Shown here in pieces: positions 50,957 to 63,642 of a stretch of DNA of 64,000 nt; position 1 is the first letter of the stretch, and each line of letters starts with the position of its first letter. Under the pieces are notes generated by a model. That model was not told the origin of the DNA. It ran no database searches and worked only from the letters and a program-made list of their open reading frames with translations. Location: the NCBI GenBank assembly GCA_028554795.2, contig CM068831.1, positions 31,918,644-31,982,643 of the forward strand. The letters are read 5' to 3'. Source of the stretch: Sinohyriopsis cumingii. Taxonomy: Eukaryota > Mollusca > Bivalvia > Unionida > Unionidae. Both the position numbers and the translations under genes were made by a program.

Positions 50957-52890
50957 TTATCGCATATATGAGAAGGTTTCATAAATTGTTGGCATTCTCA
51001 GATTACTTCTACAAGTACGTGCTACCGGGCATCTTTCAAAGTCATATAACCTTGTAAACTCAACAGTGCTATTCTCACTCATAAGATTGGAACCTGTGCA
51101 AAACCTCAGAAAGTCTTCCATACTTTTATTGTCCAACCCTTTTACAAAACGTTTCATGTAGTCAGATGTGGTTTGCTGGTTGCAGTCCATCACATCTGGA
51201 AAGTTCAAAGCACATTTTGGTCCATTTTCAAATTGATTCAAAACACCTTTCTCCAACTTTCTATGACAAACTTTGGCTCCTGTAAGATTTCCTTGTGCAA
51301 TTTATTCAGTGATGGACTGGATGTTTGCAGGTGTTGGCAACTTTTTACACTCATGGGATTCCAAAAACTCCAACAGGTCATTAATATGTACCAACTCAAA
51401 ATTATCTAATGCTGCTTGAATGATGGTTCTTTCTGAAACTGGTATGAAGCCAAGAAAAGTTTTTGTAAGGCTTACTGTAAGCAAACCAAATATCGCATCT
51501 TCAAGTACAGGTTGCGCAAGTTGTACTGGAAAGAATTTCATGGTCAAACAACCATCACGTATGATTCTACCTACTGATTTCCATTCATCTTCAGCCATAT
51601 CATGTCGCAAAATAGGGACCTTGATATCAGTACCCTCACAACATTTGGAATAGAAGCTTTCCGAGAATTCAGTTAAAATATCCCTGTGAAGTCCAACACC
51701 TTCGTCTCTTTCATCTTCTCCATTTGTTAATAACCTTTTCACTGTGCAACTGCTAAGACACATCTCTTCCTTCTGATATAGCTTTATCAGTTCAGTAAAA
51801 CTGTTACCTTGATGTATCCTAAGTGTCGAATCAAGTCTCTCTTGCTCCTGTGCAGACTGAAGTGTATCTGTTTGTGGAGTTGGTATTCTGGTGATAATGT
51901 ATTGCCAGATTCAGAAGATACTGATTCAAACACAACACTATCATCTATGTAATCCATTCATAAAGTTCCAGCCTCTGATGTTGCAGTATTGGGTAAGGAA
52001 TTGCACGAAACTAATGAGACTCCTCTCTGATGACAAAATGTTGTAACTTCTGGCACAAAGTGAAAACATTATTTCATTATCTACTTAAACTGTCAACAAA
52101 CTTGACTGCAGATCTGAATCACTGGATTGCATGGTTGATCATGGTGTAGAGGCATTCAGTGCTGTTGGTGTTTCACACAATGCTATGTATGTTGTTGGCA
52201 CATATCCTTCAGGACTGACAGAGGCTGAGGCAGATGATAAATCTAATCCAAATACTGATTTCCCAACACAAGTGGTTAATCCAGGCAAATTCTCCTCTAG
52301 AGGACCTTTACCACTTGCATCTACAGCAACAACAGGATGCTTTTTTCTAGTATAAATATATAATATAAGTATTCTCATTTGTGTCATTTTGTACAGATCT
52401 TCCACTGTTGCCGAATCATCAACTGCTGACTGCTGGAAATCTTTTAAATAAAATTCAAATTCCGATTCACAACCCCTTTTTGATACACCTCCAGGGAAAA
52501 AGTCCCTTTCCATATTCAAGAACATCTTCTGCTTTCCAATATTTGCTCACTTTAGCCTCCCTTGTCCCACCACCATTTGTATTTATAACCTGTTGGTACT
52601 TTTCTGGGCATATATTAAAATTCGCACCAGCCAAGTTCAATCTTTCTCTCATTTTGAGAAGAATTTGCATTGTCCAGAAGCTTGGCTCTTCTTTGATCTG
52701 ATGACTCATCTTCTACATCAGAGAAATCATGTTTATTGTATTTTGATCCCAGCTTTCGACGTAGCTTCTCCAACAATGTGGTTTTTCTATTATACTTCTG
52801 TTGTTTGCTAAATAATATCTGGCATAATCTTTTTCTGGCATATACATCACCAATCTTTGGAATATACAGTTGTAACTGACTGTCTGGCAT
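50957..52890 (-). pseudogene. HECT-like E3 ligase domain gene, broken
   Basis: The minus strand reads MPDSQLQLYIPKIGDVYARK (from 52890), a basic NERKIEL region, a frameshift near 52650, ANFNICPEKYQQVINTNGGG, a second frameshift near 52470, an acidic middle, then ERDEGVGLHRDILTEFSESF (51690), a stop at 51302-51304, and in the same frame MEDFLRFCTGSNLM, ERCPVARTCRSNLRMPT and FSYMR-stop. The C-terminal blocks resemble the HECT domain of the G2E3-like proteins often spread by transposons in fish and molluscs; the Cys in VARTCRSN sits at the catalytic position. No introns are evident, so a retrocopy or transposon-borne gene is possible. Confidence 0.7.
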
Positions 52891-52899
52891 TGCACACAG

Positions 52900-55780
52900 A
52901 GTCTGGCAGACAATCTAAGACACAAACAAAAAATAAGGTTAATCATTTCAGTAATACAAATTTCTTGTGATATGTGTAAGTAAATAAGAGAGATTGGTAA
53001 CATTAAAATTTGACTCATGTTGGCACCATAGTGCAGAGCTAATGAAAACATACAGCCGGATGTCAAGGACTACTGTAATACATTTTCAAAGCTGGACAAG
53101 TAAAATGTTTCAAGGCCCTAATCCAGGACAAGTGATTTTTTTTGTGCCTATTTTACAACAAATTGGGAAAGCACAAATTTTCATACTTGAATCACTTTAT
53201 CAACCTTTATTTGGCCACTCATGCCCTCTGGGCATAGATAATGCTTAACTCAAACTCACGTGTGCATGATTTAAATTGCTACTTGACAGGATACTGGGCT
53301 AAGTGGCCAAATTATCAACTACTAAAAACATCTAAAACAAACAAATCTGACATGATGAAAGAGCATCTTTTTTAAATGACCTTGTTATTGTGTTTATTCA
53401 GCAGAGCACCATATGATTTCAATCGACCATGAACTGAAATTAATGAAATGCGATTTATCAACACAAGTGTCCTTTTCATTTATGAACTGATTCAATGACA
53501 GTAATGAATTGCTAATTTTTAATTGATTACACAGAAGATTTACTTTAGCATGCTGTACTGCATTTGAAGTCGAATATTTACGCTAAAGCAGCGGCATGTG
53601 TCTGCATTTACACGACATGATGTTTGTTATGATCACTTTAGTAGAAGAAATTGTCCAATGAGGAGTTCTTTTCTATTTGGATAAAGTGAGTTTACTAAAT
53701 CATTTTTGCAAGGAAGAATATGAAAAGAAAAATTTGTAGGATAAAAAATGTATGGCTGCCAATAAATCTGATGTAACTATTCTTCCAAAGAGACATAAGC
53801 CAGATACTGTGGCAGCAAGAAATGTCAAATATTACAAAACTGTGAGCCTAAGAAACTTTCTGACACATTGGGTTAATAATTATCCATGGTTTCAATTTAC
53901 TGAGTAGGAGAAAAGATGTTATCCAGTTATTACAAACAATATCCCAAACTGGCACACACTGGAAATTCAGCCAGCTCATTTGTGAATGGAACTGAAAATA
54001 TCAGTATTAAATCAAGCACACATCATGAGAATTTGAGACCTTGAAAATTCTGTGCAGCAATAAATTGCATGGCACAAACCAGCATGTGTAGAAAATCCTG
54101 GATGTTAAAGTTGCTAACACTCAACTAGGAAAGGCTTTTTTAAAACTAAATGAGTATGAAATCATAAACAAATCAAACAAATTTTTAAGACAGCTTACAC
54201 CTTGGCCCAAGACTGAATACAATATACTGATATGTAAACTGTGTGTGCACTCCAGGAGAAGAACGGTTTTAAACTATTAAAACAACTCAGGGCATGAGAC
54301 TTTGTTCTGTCCATTGACTGAGGCTTGTGAGAATAATTTAGGATAGGTCTGAATTCCAATAATTTCATTTCCATCACTTGCTGTTGGATTCTACCATACT
54401 GAAGCAAGAAATAGTGTATATAAGCTACCTTGACAGCAACATAAAATAAAACATTAAGTCCTTAAAGAAATAAATATGTTGTACATTTCTTTGTGGTTAA
54501 CGTGTCTAGTATTGATTAAAATACATACATCTAAACCAGTTCAGGCAAGAGACTAAAATTTAGGGACATGTGAAAATGCAGAGGGGACAAGTGTCTTTTC
54601 AGAAATCACAGTGTCCAAGTGGCTGAAAAGAGAATTTGATCATTAGGCTGTGGTGTATTCCTGCAAGTTCCTCACTCTCACTAAACAGAAGGCGTGTTAG
54701 CATCACAACAAAAAATATTTAGTTTCATGCTGGTATTCTTTTTACCTCTTCCTGATTTCTTGAATGTGACAGGATTCAGTTGACAAGACAAGTGTTTTCT
54801 AACGCATCTGACAAGTATAGGACAAACAACTTTTGTTTCTTCAGGATACTGTTTCACATTGCTACTGTATACAGACATGATATGAACAGTTCTTGCATAA
54901 TTATATTATTGCCAATTTTGTAAATGTATACAGCCAATAACCTACACTTAGATGACTGCACATGTAAATGTTGCCGAATTTAATGTTGTGTTATTTGCAG
55001 ATACTATAATTTTTTTATATATTATAACATCTCTCCATGACAGAGAGAGAGACAGACAGACAGACAGAATAAGAGAAATGAAAATGATGTCATCTGAGCA
55101 AAATGAAAGGTCTAGGTCCAAGAATCATTCATTGAGAATTTTTAAATAATTTGACAAGTCGTTTATTATAGCATTAATGCATAGTATTAACAAACAAGGA
55201 GAGCGGGCGGTCTATATAGGTTTCTTGTTAGTCACATGGATCCTTGTTTTCTTTTGTTTAGGTTACTAATTAAACAAATACATGTATCACTTTACATAGC
55301 AGTAAAATGCAAATAATTAAAAGCTGATTGTATTACTTACCCAAGATAGTGATAGTAACAACCTTAACTTCACAAACTTTTCAATTCATGACATAATGGA
55401 CTTCATAAAAGTTATAACGGCTATGTCCTTTCCAAGGTTCCAATAATTGTGTCCTATTCTTTTAAACTATTAACCACAAGATCAAATTTGCAAATTAAGA
55501 CTAAATAAGTATGAAGTCCAATAAATCTTCAAGATAGTGGTGTCTTTTTACACTTCTCCGAAAGATTACAGATATAATACTGGTACTAAATGTATAAGAA
55601 GTCTGTATTAAATATGTGTCTACTGATCTGAGCATTTTATTAAATTTACTCAGTTTATCATGGAAACATAAACATGTTAAAGAGCAGACGACAGACATGC
55701 AAATCATAATCAAAATAGCATCAATCAAGCCAGTGGCCAAACTGTGCTGATACATAAATATAGCCTTATATTTGTGTGTG
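52900..55780. other. Intergenic, no gene recognised
   Basis: AT-rich with short frames. A GA/CAGA-rich simple repeat occurs at about 55035-55070. Confidence 0.5.
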
Positions 55781-55806
55781 TGGGTGTGTGTGTGTGTGTG
55801 TGTGTG
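55778..55806. repeat. (GT)n microsatellite
   Basis: GT run directly before the SINE body at 55810. Confidence 0.9.
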
Positions 55807-55809
55807 ATT

Positions 55810-56015
55810 TGGATTTTTAACATAGCTTTAACAATTTTTCAGTCATACTGCTACGATGTCTACTGTGTGGTAGTTTATAATGATGTCTAGCACTGGAGCA
55901 TCATGCTGAAGACATGTAGCATCATGTCCCACCCAGTCAAATTTTCCTGACACCAGGCTGACCAGTCCTAACACTAACCTCTTGATGCTGAGCACCAAGT
56001 GAGGCAGCTCCTAAT
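55810..56015 (-). mobile_element. SINE body, head-less copy of the 31985 family
   Basis: Matches 31990-32200 (GCATCATGCTGAAGACATGT and CCTAACACTAACCTCTT blocks) but lacks the tRNA-like head: a 5'-truncated insertion. Confidence 0.75.
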
Positions 56016-56044
56016 ACCTAATATATCTCTCTCTCTCTCTCTCG

Positions 56045-57570
56045 AGTACACAATACATGACTGCTGTGCAAGCCAGGCGTATACAAAATAAAGCAGTACC
56101 ATTATAACAAAACAGTAGAATTATCAAGAATAATTGTATGGGAACTCTAGAGATATGGTCGACTGGAATAATGGTAGAAACTCGGTTTCGTACCCATGTG
56201 ACTAAAGAATCTAGCGAAATTGCAACAGTTTACTTTATCTAGCGTCAGGCTTCTATCTTTTTTTGTCGAGTCGGCTAACTCAGGTAATTTGATTTGTCTC
56301 ACTTTCTTTGTAATCAGTACGTCGTACAAGTGTCAGCCAAGTGGCTATATATCAATTGCCGATCACAACTTAATAGCCTGATAATTTAAATTTCACGAAC
56401 AAATATACATATCTACCATGGCATCATGCCAGCAATAATAGCACTAATTAACACGAAATGACCTGACAAATCAGAAGTAAGAGATCTAATCTCTATAGGC
56501 AATAGTGTAGTACGAAAGGCGCAATCTTCTCGTACACGAAACGCTTAGTTACCCCTCTCCCGCTATGAAATCAAGTGGTTACATTAGACGTTTGGGACCC
56601 AAATAGGCCTTATACTTACGGGGGTTGCTGGGGTAGTTGCTACGAGGATGACGTCATGGTTTGCACCGTGACAAGAAAAGGGAAAGCGCAATTCAATATT
56701 TATCTTTAGCGTTCTTCTGCCAATCATCAGACAACTAATTTAACTCCGAGACTGGGATTCATTTGTGTACATTATACGACATCATTAATCTCTCGATATT
56801 GCGACACCTAACATTTCTATTGTCCTTGATCTCAATCTTTTCTTATTCTCCGGATGAGAAACACGTGCTGATAAGTCTCAGCTATCGGCGATATTATTTA
56901 ATTAACAATAGACAGCGTGATGGCCTGACAACGTCAGTTTCACGACAACAAAAAATGACTATTATAGATCTCAACAGTTCAAATCACTGCGGGACCGACG
57001 TTTTCATTTGGGGGTTGAGGAAGAGGTGTGCATGTTTAGAGAAACGGTTATGGCCTATAAATAGTTTTAAAAGAATTTAATTGCGCTGATCATTGGAAAA
57101 CAAAAATTTATTGGCTTAATTTTATATATTGAAGAAAACTTATCTAAATAGCTTATCTTAAAGCCGATTAAGCAAAAACAAATATTTTGCTTGAAAGAAA
57201 ATTCCTAACCCACTTCATGCAAGAAAATTAACTCTAGAAATAAAATGTATTCGTATGATTCTTCCATGTTTGGAAAAACAAAAGACAGTTACAAAAAATG
57301 TGATTTTGGCACCGACTCAAGGGAATCCTATGATCATCGGTACTTTATGTCTATTGCTCAACAGAGCATACCAAAATGTAAATGTGTAATCCCTCGCCTT
57401 GGATTGTCTTGTATCGGTGTCAGAACTGGCATATATTGATTATACCTGTCTCGCGTCGAGCCATATTAAACGACATGATGTTGCGCAAACATCAGAGCAT
57501 TGGGGTGACTGCTAATAGAGAGGGTTATGCAATACCCGATTAAAGGCATATCAAATTGAGCAGATGTTCC
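56045..57570. other. Intergenic, left of Polinton 3
   Basis: No gene recognised. The frame at 56763-57080 (105 codons) has no family features. Confidence 0.45.
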
Positions 57571-57572
57571 AG

Positions 57573-57829
57573 AGCAGCAGAGGGGGTGAACAACCTCTAA
57601 TTCGTTCACTCTACGTTTCGCAAAATAAGCCTTCCTGGAAAATTGCATAAAAAACAACAAAATCGCGATTGTCTCAGTATCCAGTATAAGACAAACCTGT
57701 CAACGAACTTAATAAGCTCTAATTGACTTACCCAGCCTATCGCTGATAAGTTTTTCTGATCGCGAAAAATCGCAGGAAAATCTGCGATCACGTCGGTGTC
57801 AAGTTTGAGACAGCGCCCTCTCTGCTGCT
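57573..57829 (+). repeat. Terminal box of Polinton 3
   Basis: 257 bp bounded by AGCAGCAGAGGGGG and CCCTCTCTGCTGCT: the same plan and size as boxes A and B of the palindrome, but with an unrelated interior. It is followed by ATTAATTAAATCATTATTAT, which matches the sequence after the Polinton 2 terminus (38946), so the terminal inverted repeat extends past the box. Confidence 0.8.
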
Positions 57830-57847
57830 ATTAATTAAATCATTATT

Positions 57848-59234
57848 ATGTCAATAATTGCTAACCTCGGTGAAGCATATACCACTAAATTAGCACGAAA
57901 GCGACTAGAAACAATCAAAAATTTCTTTCTGTTCGTGATTCTGTAAGACAAACTTCAAGTACGTCAAGAAACACAAGCTGAATTTGTAGAGGGTACAGAA
58001 CAGTTATTTAAACCCATTACAGCGGTTACTGAAAAAGCTATTTGGGGAGATATTAAAGATGAGGAGGAGGAGAAGAAGGGTATTCTTCCAGTATTAAAAC
58101 AAACCGCTGCGCAGACTGAAAAAAATAGCAAAAAGATCTAAACAAACAAAAAAGATTTTAAAGAACTGAAATAGCTGTTGCTCAACCTCCATCTGTCGAT
58201 GAAGAAATACTTGAAGGTATTGGTAAAATTCGTAGTGAAGTCACCGACATGAAAAAAGAACTTGCGTCTACACCTAAACCAATAAAAGAAAATATTGAAT
58301 TGCTTTCAAAATTTAATGAAGATGTTATTAAGCAACTCAAAGGAATTACAGAAAACGATTTACCTGTTATGTCATTGGCAGGTATGGCTCAAAAAGACAG
58401 GATTTTAAATTTTAAATTCAGTGCATGCTACCGTAAACGACGAAAATTTCATCAGATGGGTATATCGTGTATACTAAAACAAAAAACAAGCCAGAAATAA
58501 TGATCCAAAATTTACGAGATTTATGAACGAAATACAAAGACTTTATCATGAAGAAGTAAGACAATACCAATCGCAGCCTCAAGGGTCACCACCTCCCTAT
58601 TGGCCACCTGAGCAAGAGCCGTCCGAACAACTTTCTCCACCTCTGCAACAAATAGAACGACAAAAATCTCAACCCGAACCTCAACCTAAGTCGTTCAAAT
58701 TACCGTTACAACCTTCAGTAATGTTTACCGACGAAGCTCTTAATACTTTTGCTGATCGGAATGAATAAATCAATATTGCTGCGCGTGAATATGATTCTAG
58801 AGAAAATGATCTGAAACCTGAATTTGCTGAAAAAGTAAAACCTATAAATTGGATTCCTGCATTATATTTTGCCTCCATAGATTCGAGTGTTAATGCAAAA
58901 GATCCAGGGTACATAAAATTTAGACAAAATTTAATCAGAGCGAAGCAACAACAAACTACTCGACTACAATCTCCAGAAGAAGAATTTCACGATTCTTCTG
59001 GTGCTCCTGGTAGTGGTTTGGGAAGTGGTCTTATTGCTTGTCCTAATAATATTCTCTAGGACGTGCAACGGTTAAAAATTCTAATTGGGGGTAAACGAAA
59101 TGGAAAAAATTCTCCGGAAATAACCAATGAAACAGCTAATATTTGTTGACGATTATTTGAAGGCGGTATCATGGACATTAATGTTTATCGGGAACTCATT
59201 GACGAAATCGTTGATAACTGTCACAGTGACTAGT
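57848..59234 (+). pseudogene. Coiled-coil/Pro-rich virion or scaffold protein, Polinton 3
   Basis: Starts MSIIANLGEAYTTKLARKRL. Later parts in order: FVEGTEQLFKPITAVTEKA, an acidic-basic KDEEEEKKG stretch, a helical IKENIELLSKFNEDVIKQLK (58280), a Pro/Gln-rich segment (58580-58690), MFTDEALNTF, a Gly-rich GAPGSGLGSGL and the C-terminal LKILIGGKRNGKNSPEITNE. The last block resembles a conserved C-terminus of proteins next to the capsid gene in other Polintons. At least five stops or frameshifts. Function in virion assembly is inferred from position only. Confidence 0.65.
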
Positions 59235-59346
59235 TGTTATCGCGATTAGATAAATGAATAACATATAAGATGATTATACATAATGCTCATCGTGGACCTG
59301 TAGCGGTTAGGGTGATAAATTTGCGATTACCAACCTATAAAAAAAT

Positions 59347-59723
59347 TACGGAGATGGATTCGGTGATGTTGTTCAGAGTTTATTCAAAAGGATGGCCCCC
59401 AAAGCAATGCCGATCGCAAAACAATTATCAATGAAAGCTATTGACATTGTTCGTGATAAAGCTTCTGGTGATATTGGTAATGTTGCCAGTAAAGCGTTCT
59501 TGGCAATCAAGGAAAGACTAGCACGATTAATACGTAAACCTCAAGGAGGTTCACCAAAAGCGGTCCAACCAGTGAATTACCAAGCACCCAAGTGATGCCT
59601 GCAAATGTCAGTAAAGCAATAAATCAAGCCGCAAATCAAAAACTAGCAGCCTTGATAAATAAAGGGGCTGAACAAATAAATCCAAGTCTGATATCAGGAA
59701 GTGGTCTTCGTGTTAGACGATAA
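59347..59723 (+). pseudogene. Small basic virion protein, Polinton 3
   Basis: YGDGFGDVVQSLFKRMAPKA, then AFLAIKERLARLIRKPQGG, a one-base shift near 59590, then NQAANQKLAALINKGAEQIN and SGSGLRVRR at the end. Gly-rich start and Lys/Arg content recall adenovirus-like core or minor capsid proteins. It lies 15 bp upstream of the capsid ATG. Confidence 0.6.
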
Positions 59724-59738
59724 CAAATCATAATAAAA

Positions 59739-60807
59739 ATGCTTAAACGTATATCTGAACCAGCGTTTGATATGGACGCGCCAGTACTCAATGATGAGTC
59801 TGTGCGTGATTATCAGTATCATTCTTATGAAGCAGTATCGCCAAATCAACGTGGACGAATTGAATTACGAGTTCAGGATACAAGTAGATATTTCTTGCCC
59901 GCTGAAGCATTTATTGAAGTCGAAGGAGAACTTGTAACAGACGTTGTCGCTAATACAGAATACGGAGCTGATGTCAGAGATGGCTTTGTTAATAATGGCA
60001 TCATGGCGTTATTCATTAGTGCTGCATATATGATCGATGGAAAAGAAATTGAGACAATCCAAGATAATATTGACGTTGCTACAACGATTATGGGTCTAGC
60101 AAGATATTCAGATGATCATACTAGATCAGCTGGTCCGACTATGATGTTCGACAAGGATAATGCTAACCATCCTGATGGAAGACCGTGTAATATTGGACGA
60201 CCAAGAAACAATGCCAAAAACGATGACGCCGATGTGTGGCCGGTGGTTCATGGTGTTAATCCAAATTACAATTTAGGATTTAGAACACGTCAATTAATGT
60301 TAAAATGTAATCGTAGAAGATTTTCATGTGCAATTCCATTGTCCCACATCTTTGGGTTTTGCAGAAATATCAGAAAGGTTATTTTTGGAGCCAAACGTAC
60401 AATTGTTCTTCATCGAAAAGAAGATAATGATGCTATCTGGCGAGAAGATGACGCTGCTGCTGGTAAAGTAATATTATTTAAACATTCGTTGTGGATTCCG
60501 GTAATGACTCCATCAAAATTATGCAGCACGTGCATATCATCTTTTGATGACACTTATGGGACGCGATCAAAATAATGATACTGGTTTGCAAATATCACAG
60601 TTAGATTTTACAGCGCTGTACCCGATTTATTATTTTTCGCGGGAACATCTTGATTTAATTAAGCAATCTGTCGTTGATATGCATTTTCGAGCTCGCGTAA
60701 CTGCATTACCTGTTACTGCAGTTGGTCCACCAATTGAATATGGTGATTACAGAGCAATTGCTGTTATACTCAGCAACAAATCAATGTTACTTGAAGGTGT
60801 TGGTGGA
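59739..60807 (+). pseudogene. Polinton capsid protein with one frameshift, Polinton 3
   Basis: MLKRISEPAFDMDAPVLNDE opens a frame of 278 codons that includes RVQDTSRYFLPAEAFIEVEG, GFVNNGIMALFISAAYMIDG, TIMGLARYSDDHTRSAGPTM and IPLSHIFGFCRNIRKVIFGA. A frameshift near 60520 moves the rest (QISQLDFTALYPIYYFSREH ... GVGG) to another frame ending at 60807. Total about 355 residues. Gene order and size fit a double jelly-roll capsid protein; I cannot confirm the fold by eye. Confidence 0.75.
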
Positions 60808-60874
60808 TGAATGAGAGTCATTGATGCCCCAGAGGAAAATATGTAGACAATTAGATCAATCCCGTTAATTATAA

Positions 60875-61348
60875 ATGTCCTATAGTCACGTTAATGTCAC
60901 TCTGACTACCGGTCAGGTGAAAAAATTACAATCCAAAAACGCGAGCGCATGCGGAGTAAAAATAACATTAAAGCAAGATCAAATTGCTAGTGGTGGTCGA
61001 AATAAGTTACCGTTGACTGAAACTCGACTAAAACATTTCAATAAAGCACAAAAAGCAAAAACCGGAGTCCAAATTGATTTCGCTCCAAGTGCCATCAAAG
61101 ACATCATTAAAACCGGTGGTATATTTCCACTTCTCGCAGTAATACCAGCATTAATTGCTGCTGCTGCACCAGCTGTCGCAAAAGCAGCAGCGTTAGGCGC
61201 TGTTGGAACCGCTGCTGGAATGGGATTAAAGAAAGCAACTGGGCAGGGAATTTTACACAAGGAAGGCTTGAAAAAAAGATTATCACGGACACAAAAAAAC
61301 CAACAAGGCCCCCAAAAAAGTCAAATATGCCACAGCCGGGTCGTCTAA
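60875..61348 (+). CDS. pVI/pX-like virion protein, Polinton 3
   Basis: 157 residues. Polar N-terminus, a Lys-rich middle (LKHFNKAQKAKTG), then the hydrophobic Ala-rich GGIFPLLAVIPALIAAAAPA and a Gly-rich GAVGTAAGMGLKKATGQG, ending in a basic tail. The Gly-Gly-Ile-Phe site recalls adenain cleavage sites in adenovirus pVI/pX precursors. Polintons carry such small membrane-active or DNA-condensing proteins between capsid and protease genes. Confidence 0.65.
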   Translation: MSYSHVNVTLTTGQVKKLQSKNASACGVKITLKQDQIASGGRNKLPLTETRLKHFNKAQKAKTGVQIDFAPSAIKDIIKTGGIFPLLAVIPALIAAAAPAVAKAAALGAVGTAAGMGLKKATGQGILHKEGLKKRLSRTQKNQQGPQKSQICHSRVV

Positions 61349-61403
61349 GACTACCAGTGGAACAATACGGAGCGGGTCTAAGACTTCCAGGAACTCCACC
61401 ATC

Positions 61404-61819
61404 ATGGGACCCCAAACGTTTTTAACACAGAGTGTTTTACTGATGTCAAATTTTGATTTACTCGATGCTGCTAAACAATTAAATATAAAAAATTCAGAGG
61501 TGCTTTTATTCCAGATCAGTTACCACAACAACCAAACAGCGCTGAAACAGGAATTATTAATCTTGATAACAGCGATGGTCCAGGAACTCACTGGGTTGCC
61601 TACGCGATTGATCCACGTGGAATTGTGTATTTCGATTCGTATGGGTTAGCACCGCCAGTTGAATTTCTAAAACATGTTGACGGATAACAAATCCTAGTTT
61701 GGTACTCAACGCTACCAACACAAACATTAACCGATCCACCAATATGTGGCCGTGAAGTAATTAATGTACTTGACGCGTTATCAAAATCAACCAAACCGCC
61801 TCACAAAGTCGTGCACTAG
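61404..61819 (+). pseudogene. Adenain-like cysteine protease, Polinton 3
   Basis: MSNFDLLDAAKQLNIKN opens the gene near 61443. After a frameshift at about 61495 come ETGIINLDNSDGPGTHWVAY (catalytic His), IVYFDSYGLAPPVEFLKHV (Asp region), a stop at 61685, then PPICGREVINVLDALSK (catalytic Cys). Two lesions, so probably inactive. It would have cut virion precursors such as the pVI-like protein just upstream. Confidence 0.82.
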
Positions 61820-61863
61820 TATACCGCAAACAGGTCGTCGTTTTAGACAGCCTTTAAAGATAA

Positions 61864-62831
61864 TATGGTTGATATTTATTGAAGATCTCTCAGCGAAAGT
61901 AAAGGCAAAAAACAAGATATTGATTTATCAAAATATGTGACTAAAGATGAAATCGATAATCTTATGAACCTCTCATGGGATTGACCGAGATGAGGATGTT
62001 TTTCAGGATAAATGCGGTGTGTTAAAAACCAGCAATATCAAATGGAATGACATAGTTCGACGAGTACTCGGTGCAGTCACGGATAACATCCTTGTGTTTA
62101 CTGACAGCGAAAAAATCGGAGACTCAAGTATATCATTTACAACCATCAGAGATGACATCACAAAAAGTGTTGCTAATCGTTTAAAAAATACTGGTGACAC
62201 AATGACAGGTGAACTCAACATGAACGGAAATAAAATAGTGATGTTAAGAGATCCAACATCCGACGAAGATGCCGCAGCAAAAAATACGTTGTCGTTAACT
62301 ACATCACCGTTGATGGTAAATTATCCACGTTGCGGGCCGAGTATGATGTTCAAGTAAGCACGTTTACAAATCTCCCTAGAAACTTTAGAAAAATTAATGA
62401 AACCGCAGAGGAATTCTTTGGTACCCCGCTCACCGTTGACACAAAACTCTGATATCAAAAAAACATTGGATACGATTAAAAAAGCACTTGAAGATGTCGT
62501 AAGTGGAATTCCTGAGATTGTTAACAAAATTAGTCTGATTAAAATCACACCAAGATTAACTCCTGGGCATATTACTAACATAGTATACACGGTATCATCA
62601 GGATTCGAAACATGGTCAAAGCAAAATAATACTATCAAACATACCGCAACAGTCACTGTGTACAGGCTGTCTGTGTTCAGTGCAGCAAAATTTGAGATAT
62701 TTACAACGTATCCATGGCGTCATTCAACTTATAAGTTTTCTGGAGTTGTGTCTATCACATTAAATAGCGGAACCGAAGAAACATTTATACAGGAAGCAGC
62801 TGATAAGATATTAACCGCAACATCTTATTGA
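61864..62831 (+). pseudogene. Fibre/tail-spike-like protein, Polinton 3
   Basis: IDLSKYVTKDEIDNL, then a frame with TSNIKWNDIVRRVLGAVTDN and the block TGDTMTGELNMNGNKI followed by DPTSDEDAAAKN. The latter is the well-known trimeric-fibre repeat found in tail fibres of phages and in fibre proteins of Polinton-like elements. A frameshift at about 62295 leads to a 144-codon C-terminal frame (62397-62831) rich in Thr/Ser beta-strand-like segments. Probably the host-attachment protein. Confidence 0.7.
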
Positions 62832-62919
62832 TGGTGGTTGGAATTTGTAGCCGAAACACCTCAATTAGTTACTGCGTAAAATAATAATGGCATTGACAGC
62901 GCCAACAACATTAAATGTT

Positions 62920-63127
<208 letters not shown>

Positions 63128-63141
63128 GATCAAGTACGCGA

Positions 63142-63642
63142 ATGGCATTCAGAATTAAAAAATACCATCATCGAGTATACGTTAAACGTAAAAAGTACAA
63201 GCGGCGTGAAATCGCGCTGGATGCTATAGTTTATTCAGTATCTATGTTAGTTGCGTCCACCGGGGTAGTATTATCAGCGCTAACGCCAGTAACAACTGCA
63301 GTAGCAGTAACAATATGCGTTTCATCATCGGCTGCCATCGCTGGTGTTTTTAATATTATCGCCAAAAAGATATCAACGTGCACGAGCACAAAACTCAACG
63401 ACGCAATTGTAAAATTAAACACAGCAACAACAGCATATTCTAAATTATCGTCGCTGATATCATCAAGCCTCAGCGACGATAAAATATCAGATTCCGGATT
63501 CGCGTTAATGGTTAACACATACAATGAAGTCCACCATTTGAAAGAAGAAAACATAAATAATGACAGAACTACTTCAGCAGTTAGCCGCAAATACAACTCC
63601 GCCGTAAAACACGATGATAACAGTAAGCTCAAGCAAGCCTGA
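63142..63642 (+). CDS. Hydrophobic (membrane) protein, Polinton 3
   Basis: 166 residues. Basic start ([20 protein letters not shown]), then two adjoining hydrophobic segments at about residues 29-77 ([40 protein letters not shown]), then a Ser/Thr-rich helix-like tail. A degraded relative lies at 36190-36500. Family unknown. A membrane-inserting virion protein is a guess. The frame is intact. Confidence 0.65.
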   Translation: MAFRIKKYHHRVYVKRKKYKRREIALDAIVYSVSMLVASTGVVLSALTPVTTAVAVTICVSSSAAIAGVFNIIAKKISTCTSTKLNDAIVKLNTATTAYSKLSSLISSSLSDDKISDSGFALMVNTYNEVHHLKEENINNDRTTSAVSRKYNSAVKHDDNSKLKQA

